Assembly: GCA_948999435.1 (NCBI GenBank)
Contig: CARJCM010000006.1
Location: 1 to 36,126 of the forward strand
Reading direction: 5' to 3'
Source: an uncultured Bacilli bacterium
Lineage (GTDB): Bacteria > Bacillota_I > Bacilli_A > RF39 > UBA660
DNA length: 36,126 bases
Part shown: positions 1 to 9,249 of the stretch, one piece after another
Numbering within the stretch: the first letter of the stretch is position 1
Layout: the number at the start of each line of letters is the position of its first letter
The notes under the pieces: generated by a model
The model's input: only the letters and a program-made list of their open reading frames with translations
Told to the model about the DNA's origin: nothing
Databases searched by the model: none
Program-made: the position numbers and the translations under genes

Positions 1-1335
1 TTTACCGCTAGGATCTTTACGATTAACATTAATAATATAAGTATTTTTATTACCATTTTCTGCTGTAACAACAATAGTAACAGTATTCATACCATATTTC
101 CAGCCATTGTTACCTTTTACTTCAACTTTAGCTTTTGAACTAGTTGGAGTAGCATCAACATTTAATCCCCCAACAGCTTCTCCTACACTAATCGAATAAA
201 CATTGGTATTTTTATTAAATGTTGGACTTAAAGTATAACCACCAATATATAATTTACTTAAAGTTGCATCACCATCTAATTCAGGTTTTTCTTCAGCTTT
301 TTCCTCTTTTTTAACATTAATAGTATAAACTTTAGTTGAACCATCTTCTGCTTTTACTACTACTTCTACTTTATTATCTCCAACTTGTAAATTATCTGCA
401 CCCTTTACTTCAAATGTAGCTTTACCATCATTAGCCTCAGCATTAACAATAACTTTATCAGTAGCATTAGGAACAGTAACACTATATTCTGTAGTATCTT
501 TATTAAATGTAGGACTCATTGTAAATCCACTTACACCTAAACTTTTTAAAGTGTTATCAGTAGATTTAGGTGTCTCAGGTGCTTTATCTCTATGAATTAT
601 AATTTTATATTGTTTCTTTGTAACTCCATCTTCTGCTGTACAAGTTATTGTAAAAGGATTATCAGCATCTGCATTAAGATTCGCTCCACCTGTACCAGCT
701 ACCTTAGCTTTACTATCCTCAGGTGCCGCATTAATAGTTATTCTATTAGCGCTATAAGGAACACTTAAACGATACTCCGTAGTATCCTTATCAAAATTTG
801 GTGTTAAGCTATACCCAGCAACCTCTAAAGATTTTAAATTTGCATTAGTTGATTTAGGAACAGGATCACTAATTGTTATGGTATGAGATGACAAACTAAG
901 AGCTAAATTTGCAGAATATCCATCTACAAATTTAGGATTACTAATTTTAATCTCTGTAGCTCCTTTTTTCTTTGCTTTAAACTTAATTTTAAATAAATCA
1001 GCAGAAGAAGAAGTAATATTATTTCCTACTGCAAATCCTATAAACTTTTTTACATTATCTTGATAACTTACAGAAAATGATGCTAAGGAAGTAGAATCAA
1101 CAAATTCCAAATAATCTGTATCATAAACTATAGTTCCTTGCACTCCAGAAATTCCATTAGGAACATCTTTAATATTTGTAGCTTTTATAGTTATTTCAAA
1201 ATTACTTCCAGTAGTAGCAGTTGAAGAACCACCAAAACCAACACTAGCAGTTCCTGCTGCCTTAACAATAGGAATATTAGCAATAAATATAGCTAGTAAT
1301 AAAATCAATGTTATAACTTTTTTCATTTTTTTCAT
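1..1335 (-). CDS. Secreted cohesin-domain protein with cadherin-like repeats (gene E; C-terminus beyond the left edge)
   Basis: The frame is open from ATG at 1335 to base 1, giving 445 codons with no stop. Residues 1-26 are a signal peptide (KKMKK, a hydrophobic run, then VKA). Residues about 28-157 read as a cohesin: a VGFGG start, GSNFEITI, a GISGVQGTIVYD strand, YLEF, and a closing LFKIKFKAKKKGATEIKI strand. Three cadherin-like beta-sandwich units of about 90-95 residues follow (160-255, 256-345, 346-445), each running from a TLKSLxV-type start to an EDG-x-YTINV-type end. AGGAG lies 11 nt upstream of the start; an in-frame ATG at 1326 is less likely. Only 17 bp separate this gene from gene D, so the two are probably co-transcribed. 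Cohesins bind dockerins in the cellulosome family, and gene D and the giant genes end in dockerins, so a scaffold role is inferred. The anchor, if any, lies outside the window. Confidence 0.85.
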   Translation of the reverse strand, partial: MKKMKKVITLILLLAIFIANIPIVKAAGTASVGFGGSSTATTGSNFEITIKATNIKDVPNGISGVQGTIVYDTDYLEFVDSTSLASFSVSYQDNVKKFIGFAVGNNITSSSADLFKIKFKAKKKGATEIKISNPKFVDGYSANLALSLSSHTITISDPVPKSTNANLKSLEVAGYSLTPNFDKDTTEYRLSVPYSANRITINAAPEDSKAKVAGTGGANLNADADNPFTITCTAEDGVTKKQYKIIIHRDKAPETPKSTDNTLKSLGVSGFTMSPTFNKDTTEYSVTVPNATDKVIVNAEANDGKATFEVKGADNLQVGDNKVEVVVKAEDGSTKVYTINVKKEEKAEEKPELDGDATLSKLYIGGYTLSPTFNKNTNVYSISVGEAVGGLNVDATPTSSKAKVEVKGNNGWKYGMNTVTIVVTAENGNKNTYIINVNRKDPSGK

Positions 1336-1352
1336 TTTTAATAGTTCTCCTT

Positions 1353-4300
1353 CTAATTTCCAAATATATTAATATTTTCTAAAAAGTGATTAACCATCAT
1401 TGATGCATCAGAAACATCAATTTCACCATCACCATTCACATCACCTGAAACAAAAGCTGCATCAGTCAATTTAACAATATCAAAGAAATGTCCAACAACT
1501 TTAGAAGCATCAGTAACATCTATTTCGCCATCACCATTAACATCCCCTAAAACAACAATTGCTTTTTGATCTAATACTTGGCCATTCCTTTCAAGTTTCA
1601 ATATCATTCCTGTACCTACATTACCTTCAGTAACTTCAGTATTACCATCTTCCTCGTATAAAATTAATTCTGTTGGATTATTATCAAATTGCCCTTTAAA
1701 GACATCATCAAAACTTGTTTTATCTCTAATTCCTAATACATAATCATCATCTGTTGTATAAGAACCAGTATCTTTTGCTACAATCTTATCTAACCTACAA
1801 TTAGTATCACAGACTCCGTCTCCATCGGTATCGCAGTTATAATCGCATACACCATCTCCGTCAGAGTCACAGTTTAAATCACAAACACCATCTTTATCAG
1901 TATCGCAATTTATATCACATTTACCATCATCATTAGTATCACAGTTTAAGTCGCAAACACCATCGCCATCAGTATCACAATTGAGATCACATACTCCGTC
2001 GCCATCAAAATCACAATTTTCAGTACACTTACTGCTTTCAACTTCAATAGTAATTTCATAAGTATTAACACTACCATCTTCAGCTGTAACAATAACTTCT
2101 ACTTTATCATCTGTAACTGGAATTGTATATTTACCAGTACCTACAATAGTTGTCGCTGGATTCTTACTTGTTGCTGTTGCACTAATTGTAAACTCAGTTG
2201 TACCTTCTGGAAGAGTTAATTTATAACTATTAGTATCTTTATCAAATGAAGGAGTAAATGTTCCCACATCACTAGTTAAAGTATCTAAAGTATTTACATC
2301 AGATGCTTCCCTTGTAATATATACTTCTACTTCTTTAGTTGTTGTACCATCTTGAGCAGTAACTGTAAATTTATAACTATTACCACCTAAAGCTAAATTC
2401 TTTTCAGCATCTTTATTAGTAATACTAGCTCCATTTCCAAATGTTGCTACTATATCATTAGGTCCTACCTTTAATGTTTCGCCATCTACAGTTAATTCAT
2501 AACGATTATTAGCACTATTCCATGTTGGAGTTTTACCTAAAACAGTCAAAGAATCAATACTTGTATCATTATTACCTGCAACAGTAACATTAATTGTATA
2601 AGTCTTTTTAGTTCCATCTTGTGCTTCTACCTCGAAAGTAAATGTTCCTGTATTACCAGTTAAAGTCATTGTACCAAGTTTATTAGCACTATCTAAGATA
2701 GAGGCATTAGTATCATTTGGTGTTGCACCAAGTACAAAGCTTGTTGTACCAAATGGTAATGTTATATTATAAGTATCTTTAGTTGAAGTAAAGCCTGCAA
2801 TAGTAGTACCATCAATAGTTAAATCACTTAATGAAGTATCATTACTTTCTCTTCTTGTTACTACTATTTCATATTCTTTTGTTGAATTATCTTCTGCTGT
2901 AACTACAACTTTAATTGTATTTTCACCAAAATTTAAATTATGTTCCCCATCACCAGTTAAAGAAGCTTTATTATCTTCTGTTGTTGCTGTTACATTAATT
3001 GTATCAACACTACTATCTACACTAACAGTATATTTTGTTGTATCTTTATTAAAGTTAGGAGTTAGTGTTCCATTATCAACACTTAAACTAGCTAAGTTAT
3101 TATTAGTTGAAGATAATTTATTTAAAGTTACAACATATTCATTAGTATAAGTTGTATCTTCTGCTTGAACAGTAAATCTTATTTCAGAAATATTTGTTAC
3201 ATCAATATTAGTTAATGATGCTGGAGTCTGTAATGTAGCACCAGCCATAAATGTTGGTGTTAAAGTTACATTATTAGTTCCAGATGGAATATCAAGTGTA
3301 TATTGAAATTCTGTACTTCCATTATTTAAAGTACCAACATCAGAAGTTAAATTAGTAATTTTAGCATCATTTAACTTTCTTCTAATATTAATTGTATATT
3401 TAGCAGTATTATTACCATCTTGACTTGTTACACTTATTTCAAATGTATTATCACCAGGCACTAAACTCTTAGTTCCATCACCTGTTACAGTAGCTCCTGC
3501 TGCACCAACTGCAGTTATTTCAATTTCGTCTTTAGTATAAGGAACTGCATCTAAGTTATAAGTTGTTTTTGAAGAACTAAAATCTGGAACTTGTACACCA
3601 TCAACTTGTAAATCAGTTAAAGTTGCACTAGTATTAATAGTTCTTGTTATTGTAATTGTATAAGTTGTAGTTGAATTATCCTCAGCTGTAACTACAACAT
3701 TTATTGTATTACTTCCCGGATTTAATGAAACCTCATTAGTTATAGTACCAGTTGGATTTTCTGTATCATTATTATCAATACTTATTTTCTTAGCATAACT
3801 TCCATTTAAGGTAGCCGCTATATCAACTTTATCTACTTCACTACCAACCGTTAAACTATAATTTAATGTTGTAGGATTAAATGATTCATCTAAAGTATAA
3901 GGAGTTCCATCTTTAGAAACTTCTAAATTACTTAAACTACTATCTGTTTCTAATTCTTGAACAAATTTAATAGTATAAACTCCTGCACTAGCAGTTGAAT
4001 CTTCTGGCATTACTGTTAAAGTTGCATCTCCACTTGCAATATTATGAGTACCAATACCAACTACTGGATTACCTGAATTAGCAGTTGCTTGTATATCTAC
4101 ACTAGTAACACTTCTATCATAAGTATAAGTATATACATTACTTGCATCAGGCCCAGCTAAAGTACCTTGTGGATTACTAACTACATTTAAGCTAGCAAAA
4201 CCTACATCAATAGATTTACGACGAACTCTAATTTTATATTCGCGTGTATTAGTTCCATCTTGACTAGTTACCTTAACTTTAACAATATTATCACCAACAC

Positions 4301-7235
4301 TCAAATTATTATCTTCAATTGTTACTTTACTATATTGATTTTCTTGTGTATAAGTAATATTTAAACTAGTTATAGCATTTCCTACACTACCTATATCAAA
4401 AGGAGTACTATCATCTAACTTATTAAATCCATTAACAGTTGTACCATCAACTAATAAATCAGTTAAGTTAGCATTATTACTTTTTGTTCTTGTGATATTT
4501 ATTGTATAAACTGCATTAGTACCTTGTTCTGGACTAACAGTTAAAGTAATAGTTTTAGTATCAAACTCTATTCCTGTAACAGTATCATTAAAAGTATTAG
4601 TACCATTATTAATATTAGCTGCATCACTAGTAGCAGTTGCACTTATATCTAAAGAATCAACATCATGAGGAATAGTTATATTATAAGTTTTAGTATTGCT
4701 ATTAAAGTTAGTTATATATTCATTATTACTACTATCTTTAACACTTAAAGTATTTAAAGTATTAACATCTGATTTTTTTCTTTCAAAAGTAATTGTATAA
4801 GTATCAGTACTATGACCATCTTCAGCAGTTATAACAATATTTACACTATTACCATCTACTGGAGTAACACTTGCACTAGCAGTATGTTTAGCGCTAGCCT
4901 CTCCATTAATACTTATCATTGCTTCATTATGAGTACTAGTAGCATTTATATTTACAGAACTTACAGTCTCATCAAATATATAAGTATAAGCTTTAGTACC
5001 AGTAGCAAAAGCTCCCATAGTGCCTTGTGGTGTACTAGTAGCAGTTAAATTACTTAAAGAAGCAACACTACTTTTTTTCTTTATATTAATTGTATGTCTA
5101 ATAGTTTTACTTCCATCTTGACTTGTTACTGCAACAACAATAATATTATTACCTTCACTTAAATTAACTGTATTACCAGTAATATTAGTTCCATTATTAG
5201 TAATAGCGACAACAGCTTCATTATTTTCTTTAGTATAACTTATTTCTACACTAGCTTTTGTACTATCAACATCATTTAAATTATATGTACCATTTTGTGT
5301 ACCATTAAATCCATCTAAAGAACTATTATCAACCTTTAAATCAGTTAAATTAGCATTAGTACTTTGTTTTCTAGTAACATTTATAGTATAAGTAGCATCA
5401 GTCCCCTCTTCAGGACTAACTGTAATTGTATGTGAATTATTATTAAAACCTAAATTATTAATTGTACCAGTATAAGTATTAGTACCATTATTTATTTTAG
5501 CAGAATCGCTAGTAGCAATAGCACTAACATTTAAACTAGTTATATCATTTTCAACAGTTATATTATAAGCTTTAGTACTACTATTAAAATTAGTTATATA
5601 TTCTTTATTACTACTATCAGTTACATGTAACTCTTTTAAAGTATTTACATTAGATTTCTTTCTTTCAAAAGTAATTCTATAAGAATCAGTAGTTCCATCT
5701 TCTGCAGTAATAGTAACATCTACAAAATTAGTAGTTTTTGGATCAATAGAACTACTTGTAGCACTACCCTTAGTTGCAGCCTCATTTCCTATTTGAACCA
5801 TTGCTTCATTATGAGTTGAGGTTGCATTAATAGATACACTAGTAACTGATTCGTCATAAGTATAAGTATAAGCCTTAGTACCACTAACAAAGTTAGGATT
5901 CATTACGCCTTGCGGATTACTTGTAATAGCTAAAGAACTTAAAGTAGCTACATTAGATTTTCTTTTAACATTAATAGTATATTTTTTAGTAACAGTACCA
6001 TCTTCACTAGTAACATCTATCTCAAACGAATTATCACCAATCTTTAAATTCTTAACACCAAGCGCTCCACTAGATATTGTAGCATTACTATCTGTCGCTG
6101 TAGCAGCTATATTTATAGAACTAGAACTAACAGGATCTAAATTAAATGTCAGAACACTATCACTATCACTAACAAAGTCTTTAACAGTAACACCATCAAC
6201 AGTTAAAGTTTTTAAAGTAGCTACGTTATTTTGACGTTTAACATTAATTGTATATATTTGAACGCTTGCATCAGGATCTTCAGGAGTAACAGTAAATTCT
6301 AAACTATTATTACCAACATTTAAACTTTTACTACCAAGTTCAGTAGGCAAAATAGTTGCGTTAATATGAGTAGGCTCAGCATTTAAATCAACACTAGTAA
6401 CATTATAAGGAACTGTTAAACTATAAGATGTAGTTGTAGAACCAGCAACAAAAACAGGATCTAATGTATAATTAGTACTACCATTAATAACAGTTAAAGT
6501 TTTTAAAGTTGTATCAGTTGAAAGTTTTATTTCAGGAACGTAATCTGTGGTATCTATATCTAATGGAATACTATTATCTGTTGACGCCATAGTAACGAAT
6601 GTACCTGTAGCGCTAGTACCTGTATTATCAATTATAGGGTTTGCTTCAGTAGCAAATGTAAATGCAGCTTTAGATGGGTCTGCACCCTCTTTAACTTCAA
6701 AAAAGAAGAAAGCAAATCCACGATCACCTGTATAATTATATGGTACAGTTTTTCCTTTATCTCTTAACGTTATCGTAGCTGTACCATCAGCAGTATTAAT
6801 AACAAACTCATCACTTGCCCAATTTTCCAACCATGTAGCAGTGTCGTATGGAAATATAGCATTTTCGGCAGTCATTACACTTCTATTATCAAATTGTAAA
6901 TATGGTAATTTAGAAGATGTATTAAAAACTGTATTATCATATCTAAAATAAATTGATATAGCACTTGCACTTGCACTTGCTCCGTTTTTTAGTTTTAAAA
7001 CTGGAGAAACAACAATTATATCACCTGGAGATAATGTGGATAAATCTGTAATTTCTTCCTCTATTCCACTTTTATATTGTGTAAACCACGGAACAGTACT
7101 TGGCATTGCATTGTTAAACTTATAAAATTTAAAATTAGCCTCATAATCAGCAGCTTTTGCTTCTATTGGAATCACACAAAAAAACATCCCAATAAATATA
7201 AATATTAGCTTTCTTAAATTAAATTTATTCTTCAT
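1353..7235 (-). CDS. Giant secreted protein: cohesin-like N-domain, 16 cadherin-like units, Ca-loop array, dockerin (gene D)
   Basis: This 1960-aa protein starts at ATG 7235, with AAGGTG 7 nt upstream. A signal peptide ends near residue 28 (IEAKA). Residues about 30-230 form a beta-rich domain with cohesin-like features: LSPGDIIVV, a YFRYDNTVF strand and a late FAFFFFEV strand. This assignment is weaker than for gene E. Sixteen cadherin-like units follow up to about residue 1736. Residues 1737-1813 are six 12-residue units of type DTDGDGVCDLNC. Residues 1815-1895 are the pre-dockerin module containing DDYVLGI. Residues 1897-1960 hold two canonical dockerin loops (DVNGDGEIDVTD and DVNGDGEIDVSD), with Asp/Asn at calcium positions 1, 3, 5, 9 and 12. 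There is no LPXTG motif and no C-terminal membrane segment. The gene has its own promoter and precedes gene E by 17 bp. Probable role: structural adhesin or scaffold outside the cell. Confidence 0.9.
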   Translation of the reverse strand: MKNKFNLRKLIFIFIGMFFCVIPIEAKAADYEANFKFYKFNNAMPSTVPWFTQYKSGIEEEITDLSTLSPGDIIVVSPVLKLKNGASASASAISIYFRYDNTVFNTSSKLPYLQFDNRSVMTAENAIFPYDTATWLENWASDEFVINTADGTATITLRDKGKTVPYNYTGDRGFAFFFFEVKEGADPSKAAFTFATEANPIIDNTGTSATGTFVTMASTDNSIPLDIDTTDYVPEIKLSTDTTLKTLTVINGSTNYTLDPVFVAGSTTTSYSLTVPYNVTSVDLNAEPTHINATILPTELGSKSLNVGNNSLEFTVTPEDPDASVQIYTINVKRQNNVATLKTLTVDGVTVKDFVSDSDSVLTFNLDPVSSSSINIAATATDSNATISSGALGVKNLKIGDNSFEIDVTSEDGTVTKKYTINVKRKSNVATLSSLAITSNPQGVMNPNFVSGTKAYTYTYDESVTSVSINATSTHNEAMVQIGNEAATKGSATSSSIDPKTTNFVDVTITAEDGTTDSYRITFERKKSNVNTLKELHVTDSSNKEYITNFNSSTKAYNITVENDITSLNVSAIATSDSAKINNGTNTYTGTINNLGFNNNSHTITVSPEEGTDATYTINVTRKQSTNANLTDLKVDNSSLDGFNGTQNGTYNLNDVDSTKASVEISYTKENNEAVVAITNNGTNITGNTVNLSEGNNIIVVAVTSQDGSKTIRHTINIKKKSSVASLSNLTATSTPQGTMGAFATGTKAYTYIFDETVSSVNINATSTHNEAMISINGEASAKHTASASVTPVDGNSVNIVITAEDGHSTDTYTITFERKKSDVNTLNTLSVKDSSNNEYITNFNSNTKTYNITIPHDVDSLDISATATSDAANINNGTNTFNDTVTGIEFDTKTITLTVSPEQGTNAVYTINITRTKSNNANLTDLLVDGTTVNGFNKLDDSTPFDIGSVGNAITSLNITYTQENQYSKVTIEDNNLSVGDNIVKVKVTSQDGTNTREYKIRVRRKSIDVGFASLNVVSNPQGTLAGPDASNVYTYTYDRSVTSVDIQATANSGNPVVGIGTHNIASGDATLTVMPEDSTASAGVYTIKFVQELETDSSLSNLEVSKDGTPYTLDESFNPTTLNYSLTVGSEVDKVDIAATLNGSYAKKISIDNNDTENPTGTITNEVSLNPGSNTINVVVTAEDNSTTTYTITITRTINTSATLTDLQVDGVQVPDFSSSKTTYNLDAVPYTKDEIEITAVGAAGATVTGDGTKSLVPGDNTFEISVTSQDGNNTAKYTINIRRKLNDAKITNLTSDVGTLNNGSTEFQYTLDIPSGTNNVTLTPTFMAGATLQTPASLTNIDVTNISEIRFTVQAEDTTYTNEYVVTLNKLSSTNNNLASLSVDNGTLTPNFNKDTTKYTVSVDSSVDTINVTATTEDNKASLTGDGEHNLNFGENTIKVVVTAEDNSTKEYEIVVTRRESNDTSLSDLTIDGTTIAGFTSTKDTYNITLPFGTTSFVLGATPNDTNASILDSANKLGTMTLTGNTGTFTFEVEAQDGTKKTYTINVTVAGNNDTSIDSLTVLGKTPTWNSANNRYELTVDGETLKVGPNDIVATFGNGASITNKDAEKNLALGGNSYKFTVTAQDGTTTKEVEVYITREASDVNTLDTLTSDVGTFTPSFDKDTNSYKLTLPEGTTEFTISATATSKNPATTIVGTGKYTIPVTDDKVEVIVTAEDGSVNTYEITIEVESSKCTENCDFDGDGVCDLNCDTDGDGVCDLNCDTNDDGKCDINCDTDKDGVCDLNCDSDGDGVCDYNCDTDGDGVCDTNCRLDKIVAKDTGSYTTDDDYVLGIRDKTSFDDVFKGQFDNNPTELILYEEDGNTEVTEGNVGTGMILKLERNGQVLDQKAIVVLGDVNGDGEIDVTDASKVVGHFFDIVKLTDAAFVSGDVNGDGEIDVSDASMMVNHFLENINIFGN
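1796..2027 (-). repeat. Thrombospondin type 3-like Cys/Asp calcium-loop array inside gene D
   Basis: Six tandem 36-bp units encode D-[TFS]-[DN]-x-DG-x-CD-x-NC after a leading CTENC (residues 1737-1813). The period-12 Asp pattern resembles thrombospondin type 3 calcium loops, and each unit carries two cysteines. The DNA units differ mainly at synonymous positions, so the array is not freshly expanded. It joins the beta-sandwich stalk to the dockerin module and could act as a calcium-stiffened, disulfide-linked hinge (inference). Confidence 0.8.
4206..5951 (-). repeat. Higher-order duplication of a three-unit cadherin-like block in gene D
   Basis: Units 3-4-5 (5951-5067, 885 bp) and units 6-7-8 (5066-4206, 861 bp) match as triplets. 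The first member of each has SNPQG or STPQG, THNEAM and TFERKKS. The second has DSS, EYITNF and NINNGTN. The third starts ANLTDL with an SQDG turn. Unit 9 (from 4205) again has SNPQG, so the order reads ABC-ABC-A. This points to duplication of a block of about 0.87 kb rather than of single units. Confidence 0.7.
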
Positions 7236-7276
7236 AACGATACACCTTACTCTACTTTCTCTCTATTCTATCATAA

Positions 7277-7305
7277 ATTATAGCATATAACTTTTATTTA
7301 ATCTA
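7277..7305 (-). promoter_or_regulatory. Predicted promoter of the gene D-E operon
   Basis: On the minus strand there is TATAAT (7282-7277) preceded by TGC, an extended -10, and TAGATT (7305-7300) exactly 17 nt upstream. The same layout, with TAGAAT, stands before genes B and C. The ATG lies about 41 bp downstream of the -10. The -35 is weak against TTGACA, so the extended -10 probably carries most of the activity. Confidence 0.65.
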
Positions 7306-7352
7306 CATCTTTTTGACAAATTTCGACATTAAAATTTAAGAAATTATTATTC

Positions 7353-7382
7353 AAAAAAAGAACTATAAAATATTGTTAGTTC
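7353..7382 (-). terminator. Predicted rho-independent terminator after the DUF1016 operon
   Basis: On the minus strand GAACTA and TAGTTC form a 6-bp stem around an 11-nt loop, followed directly by seven T. It lies 35 bp beyond the stop at 7417. The stem is short and AT-rich, so strength is uncertain. Confidence 0.55.
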
Positions 7383-7416
7383 ATAACATTAAACATAATA
7401 ATATAAGAAACTATTT

Positions 7417-8322
7417 CTATTTATTGATAAGTTCATAAGTAAGAGGTATTAATTTATCGCTTTTTATAAAGTTTATTACAAATTTGTCTTGTTCTTTAGA
7501 AATAATTATTCCAATAGTTTTATTTTGTGTTGCTTTCTTTATATTTTCTTCAACAAATTTCATATACATTTCAGTTTGAGCTTTATCTTCTACTTTTAGT
7601 TTTCTTACCTTTAACTCTACTACTACATAACAATTTAATTCAATATTAAAAAGTAATATATCAATATAATAATTACTAATTTTATATTGACTTCCAATAA
7701 AACAGAATCCTTTCCCAAGCTGTGTTAATATAAATTCTATCTTTGAAAGTATTGTAAGTTCTAAATCTTTTTCAGTCTTAATTATTTGATTTTTATCTAC
7801 TTTTATTATTACTGGATTTTTTATATCTTCAAAGGTAAAGTATTCTTTTTTTAATGAAATTAATTCAATATATTTAGGTTTGTTAACTAGCCTTTCATAA
7901 TTACTAGATTTTATTTCTTCTAATAATTGTCTTTTAGATAAATTTCTTTCAATACATAAATTAATATAATAATTTCTTTTATTCTCATCTTTAATCGGTA
8001 AAAGTATTGTTATATTAGTCCAAGATAATTGCGCCACTGGCGCAAGTTTTGGAAATAGCAAATAGAATTGTCTAAACCTAGATAAATTAGTATAGTTATA
8101 ACCCTTGCCATAATTCTGAGTAAGATTTACACTCCATTCTTTAATTAACTCATTACCATACTTAGCTATACTACTTCCACCCTGAGCCTCCACTATAAGT
8201 TTTCCTATATTCCAATAATTATTTAAAGTATCATAATTCTCCTCTAATACTCTTCTTTTTTTACTTATCTCATTCTTTTTTATAAAAGATTCTATTTCAT
8301 TATAATATTCTTTTTCTTTCAT
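7417..8322 (-). CDS. PD-(D/E)XK nuclease domain protein, DUF1016/YhcG type (copy 1, last in operon)
   Basis: This 301-aa protein starts at ATG 8322; GAGGTG overlaps the TGA of the upstream gene. Residues about 6-150 are the DUF1016 N-terminal region (YYNEIESFIKK, NNYWNIGKLIVEAQGG, YGKGYNYTNLSRFRQFY, SWTN, LLPIKDENKRNYYI). The C-terminal half is the nuclease fold, with candidate catalytic Asp221 (YYIDILLF), Glu236 and Lys238 (VVVELKVRK). The protein is about as long as expected for the family. These proteins are predicted DNA endonucleases or recombination-associated nucleases of uncertain role, acting in the cytoplasm. No methylase or other restriction partner is present. Codons 93-98 (LAPVAQ) are made of a perfect palindrome. 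The N-terminal 45 or so codons and the nuclease half closely match copy 2, while the middle diverges. Confidence 0.9.
   Translation of the reverse strand: MKEKEYYNEIESFIKKNEISKKRRVLEENYDTLNNYWNIGKLIVEAQGGSSIAKYGNELIKEWSVNLTQNYGKGYNYTNLSRFRQFYLLFPKLAPVAQLSWTNITILLPIKDENKRNYYINLCIERNLSKRQLLEEIKSSNYERLVNKPKYIELISLKKEYFTFEDIKNPVIIKVDKNQIIKTEKDLELTILSKIEFILTQLGKGFCFIGSQYKISNYYIDILLFNIELNCYVVVELKVRKLKVEDKAQTEMYMKFVEENIKKATQNKTIGIIISKEQDKFVINFIKSDKLIPLTYELINK
8029..8045 (-). repeat. 17-bp perfect palindrome inside DUF1016 copy 1
   Basis: The minus strand reads TTGCGCCAGTGGCGCAA: two 8-bp complementary arms around one centre base, at CDS nucleotides 278-294. The flanking bases do not pair. The sequence is GC-rich within an AT-rich gene. 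Copies 2 and 3 have a different palindrome of identical geometry at the same offset. Confidence 0.9.
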
Positions 8323-8331
8323 ACTTTCACC

Positions 8332-9240
8332 TCACTTTCTAACTATTTCATAAATTAAAGGTATTAAGTCATTACTTCTAACAAAATTAACTACATAATC
8401 ATCTTGTTCTTTTGATATTATTATTCCTATTGTTTTATTTTGTGTTGCTTTCTTTATATTTTCGTCAACAAGTTTCATATACATTTCTACTTGGGCTTTA
8501 TCTTCTACTTTTAACTTTCTTACCTTTAACTCTACCACTACATAACAATTTAATTCGATATTAAAAAGTAATATATCTATATAATAATTATTAATTTTAT
8601 ATTGATTACCTATAAAAGCAAAACCTTTTCCTAATTGAGTTAAAACAAAAGTAATTTCTGATAAAATTGTAAGTTCCAAATCTTTTTCATTATTTATCAT
8701 TTTGTTTTTATCTATTTTTATAATTATTGGATTTTTCATATTACTAGTTAAAGTATATTTATCTTTAGGTAAAATTAAATTTATTTGTTTTGGTTTATCT
8801 AACAATCTTTCATATGCTTTAGATTTTATTTCTTCTCGAAGTTGTCTTACAGATAAATTGTTGTTAATTACTTCATTTATATAATAATTTCTTTTATTCT
8901 CTTCTTTTATGGGCAAAAGCTCAACAATATGCGACCATGTTAATTGGTCCGACAATGTCGGACTTTTTGAATATAATAAATAGAATAAACGAAAATTTTT
9001 TAAGTTTGTACTATTATATCCCTTTCCATAGCTTTCTTTATACTGCTTACTCCACTTTTTTATCAATTCATCACCATATTTTGCTTTTTCTTGACCGCCT
9101 TGAGCTTCCACTAATAATCTACCAATATTCCAATAATTATTTAAAGTATCATAATTATCTTCTAATACTCTTCTTTTTTTACTTATCTCATTCTTTTTTA
9201 TAAAAGATTCTATTTCATTATAATATTCTTTTTCTTTCAC
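8332..9240 (-). CDS. PD-(D/E)XK nuclease domain protein, DUF1016/YhcG type (copy 2, middle of operon)
   Basis: This 302-aa protein starts at GTG 9240, since that codon aligns with the ATG of copies 1 and 3 (KEKEYYNEIESF follows); GAGGTG overlaps the stop of the upstream gene. The layout matches copy 1: a DUF1016 N-terminal region to about residue 150, then a nuclease half with candidate Asp222, Glu237 and Lys239. The segment YYIDILLFNIELNCYVVVEL is identical to copy 1. The central segment (about residues 48-150) differs strongly: SPTLSDQLTWSH replaces LAPVAQLSWTN. Codons 93-98 carry a palindrome. The gene sits 9 bp from each neighbour, so it is translated from the same transcript. Its target and role are unknown; a DNA-acting nuclease is inferred from the family. 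Confidence 0.9.
   Translation of the reverse strand: MKEKEYYNEIESFIKKNEISKKRRVLEDNYDTLNNYWNIGRLLVEAQGGQEKAKYGDELIKKWSKQYKESYGKGYNSTNLKNFRLFYLLYSKSPTLSDQLTWSHIVELLPIKEENKRNYYINEVINNNLSVRQLREEIKSKAYERLLDKPKQINLILPKDKYTLTSNMKNPIIIKIDKNKMINNEKDLELTILSEITFVLTQLGKGFAFIGNQYKINNYYIDILLFNIELNCYVVVELKVRKLKVEDKAQVEMYMKLVDENIKKATQNKTIGIIISKEQDDYVVNFVRSNDLIPLIYEIVRK
8947..8963 (-). repeat. 17-bp perfect palindrome inside DUF1016 copy 2
   Basis: The minus strand reads GTCCGACATTGTCGGAC: 8-bp arms and a 1-nt centre at CDS nucleotides 278-294, the same offset as in copies 1 and 3. It shares only the central CANTG and scattered bases with them, yet all eight pairs are kept. Confidence 0.9.
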
Positions 9241-9249
9241 AGTTTCACC

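Noticed and set aside
1796..2027. Regular 36-bp repeats that could suggest a CRISPR array
   Set aside because: They are contiguous, lack spacers and encode an in-frame 12-residue protein repeat within gene D.
7236..7416. A small gene or RNA in the 181-bp gap before gene D
   Set aside because: Only a terminator and a promoter could be supported; no frame with a ribosome site was seen. No gene-free stretch in the window exceeds 300 bp.
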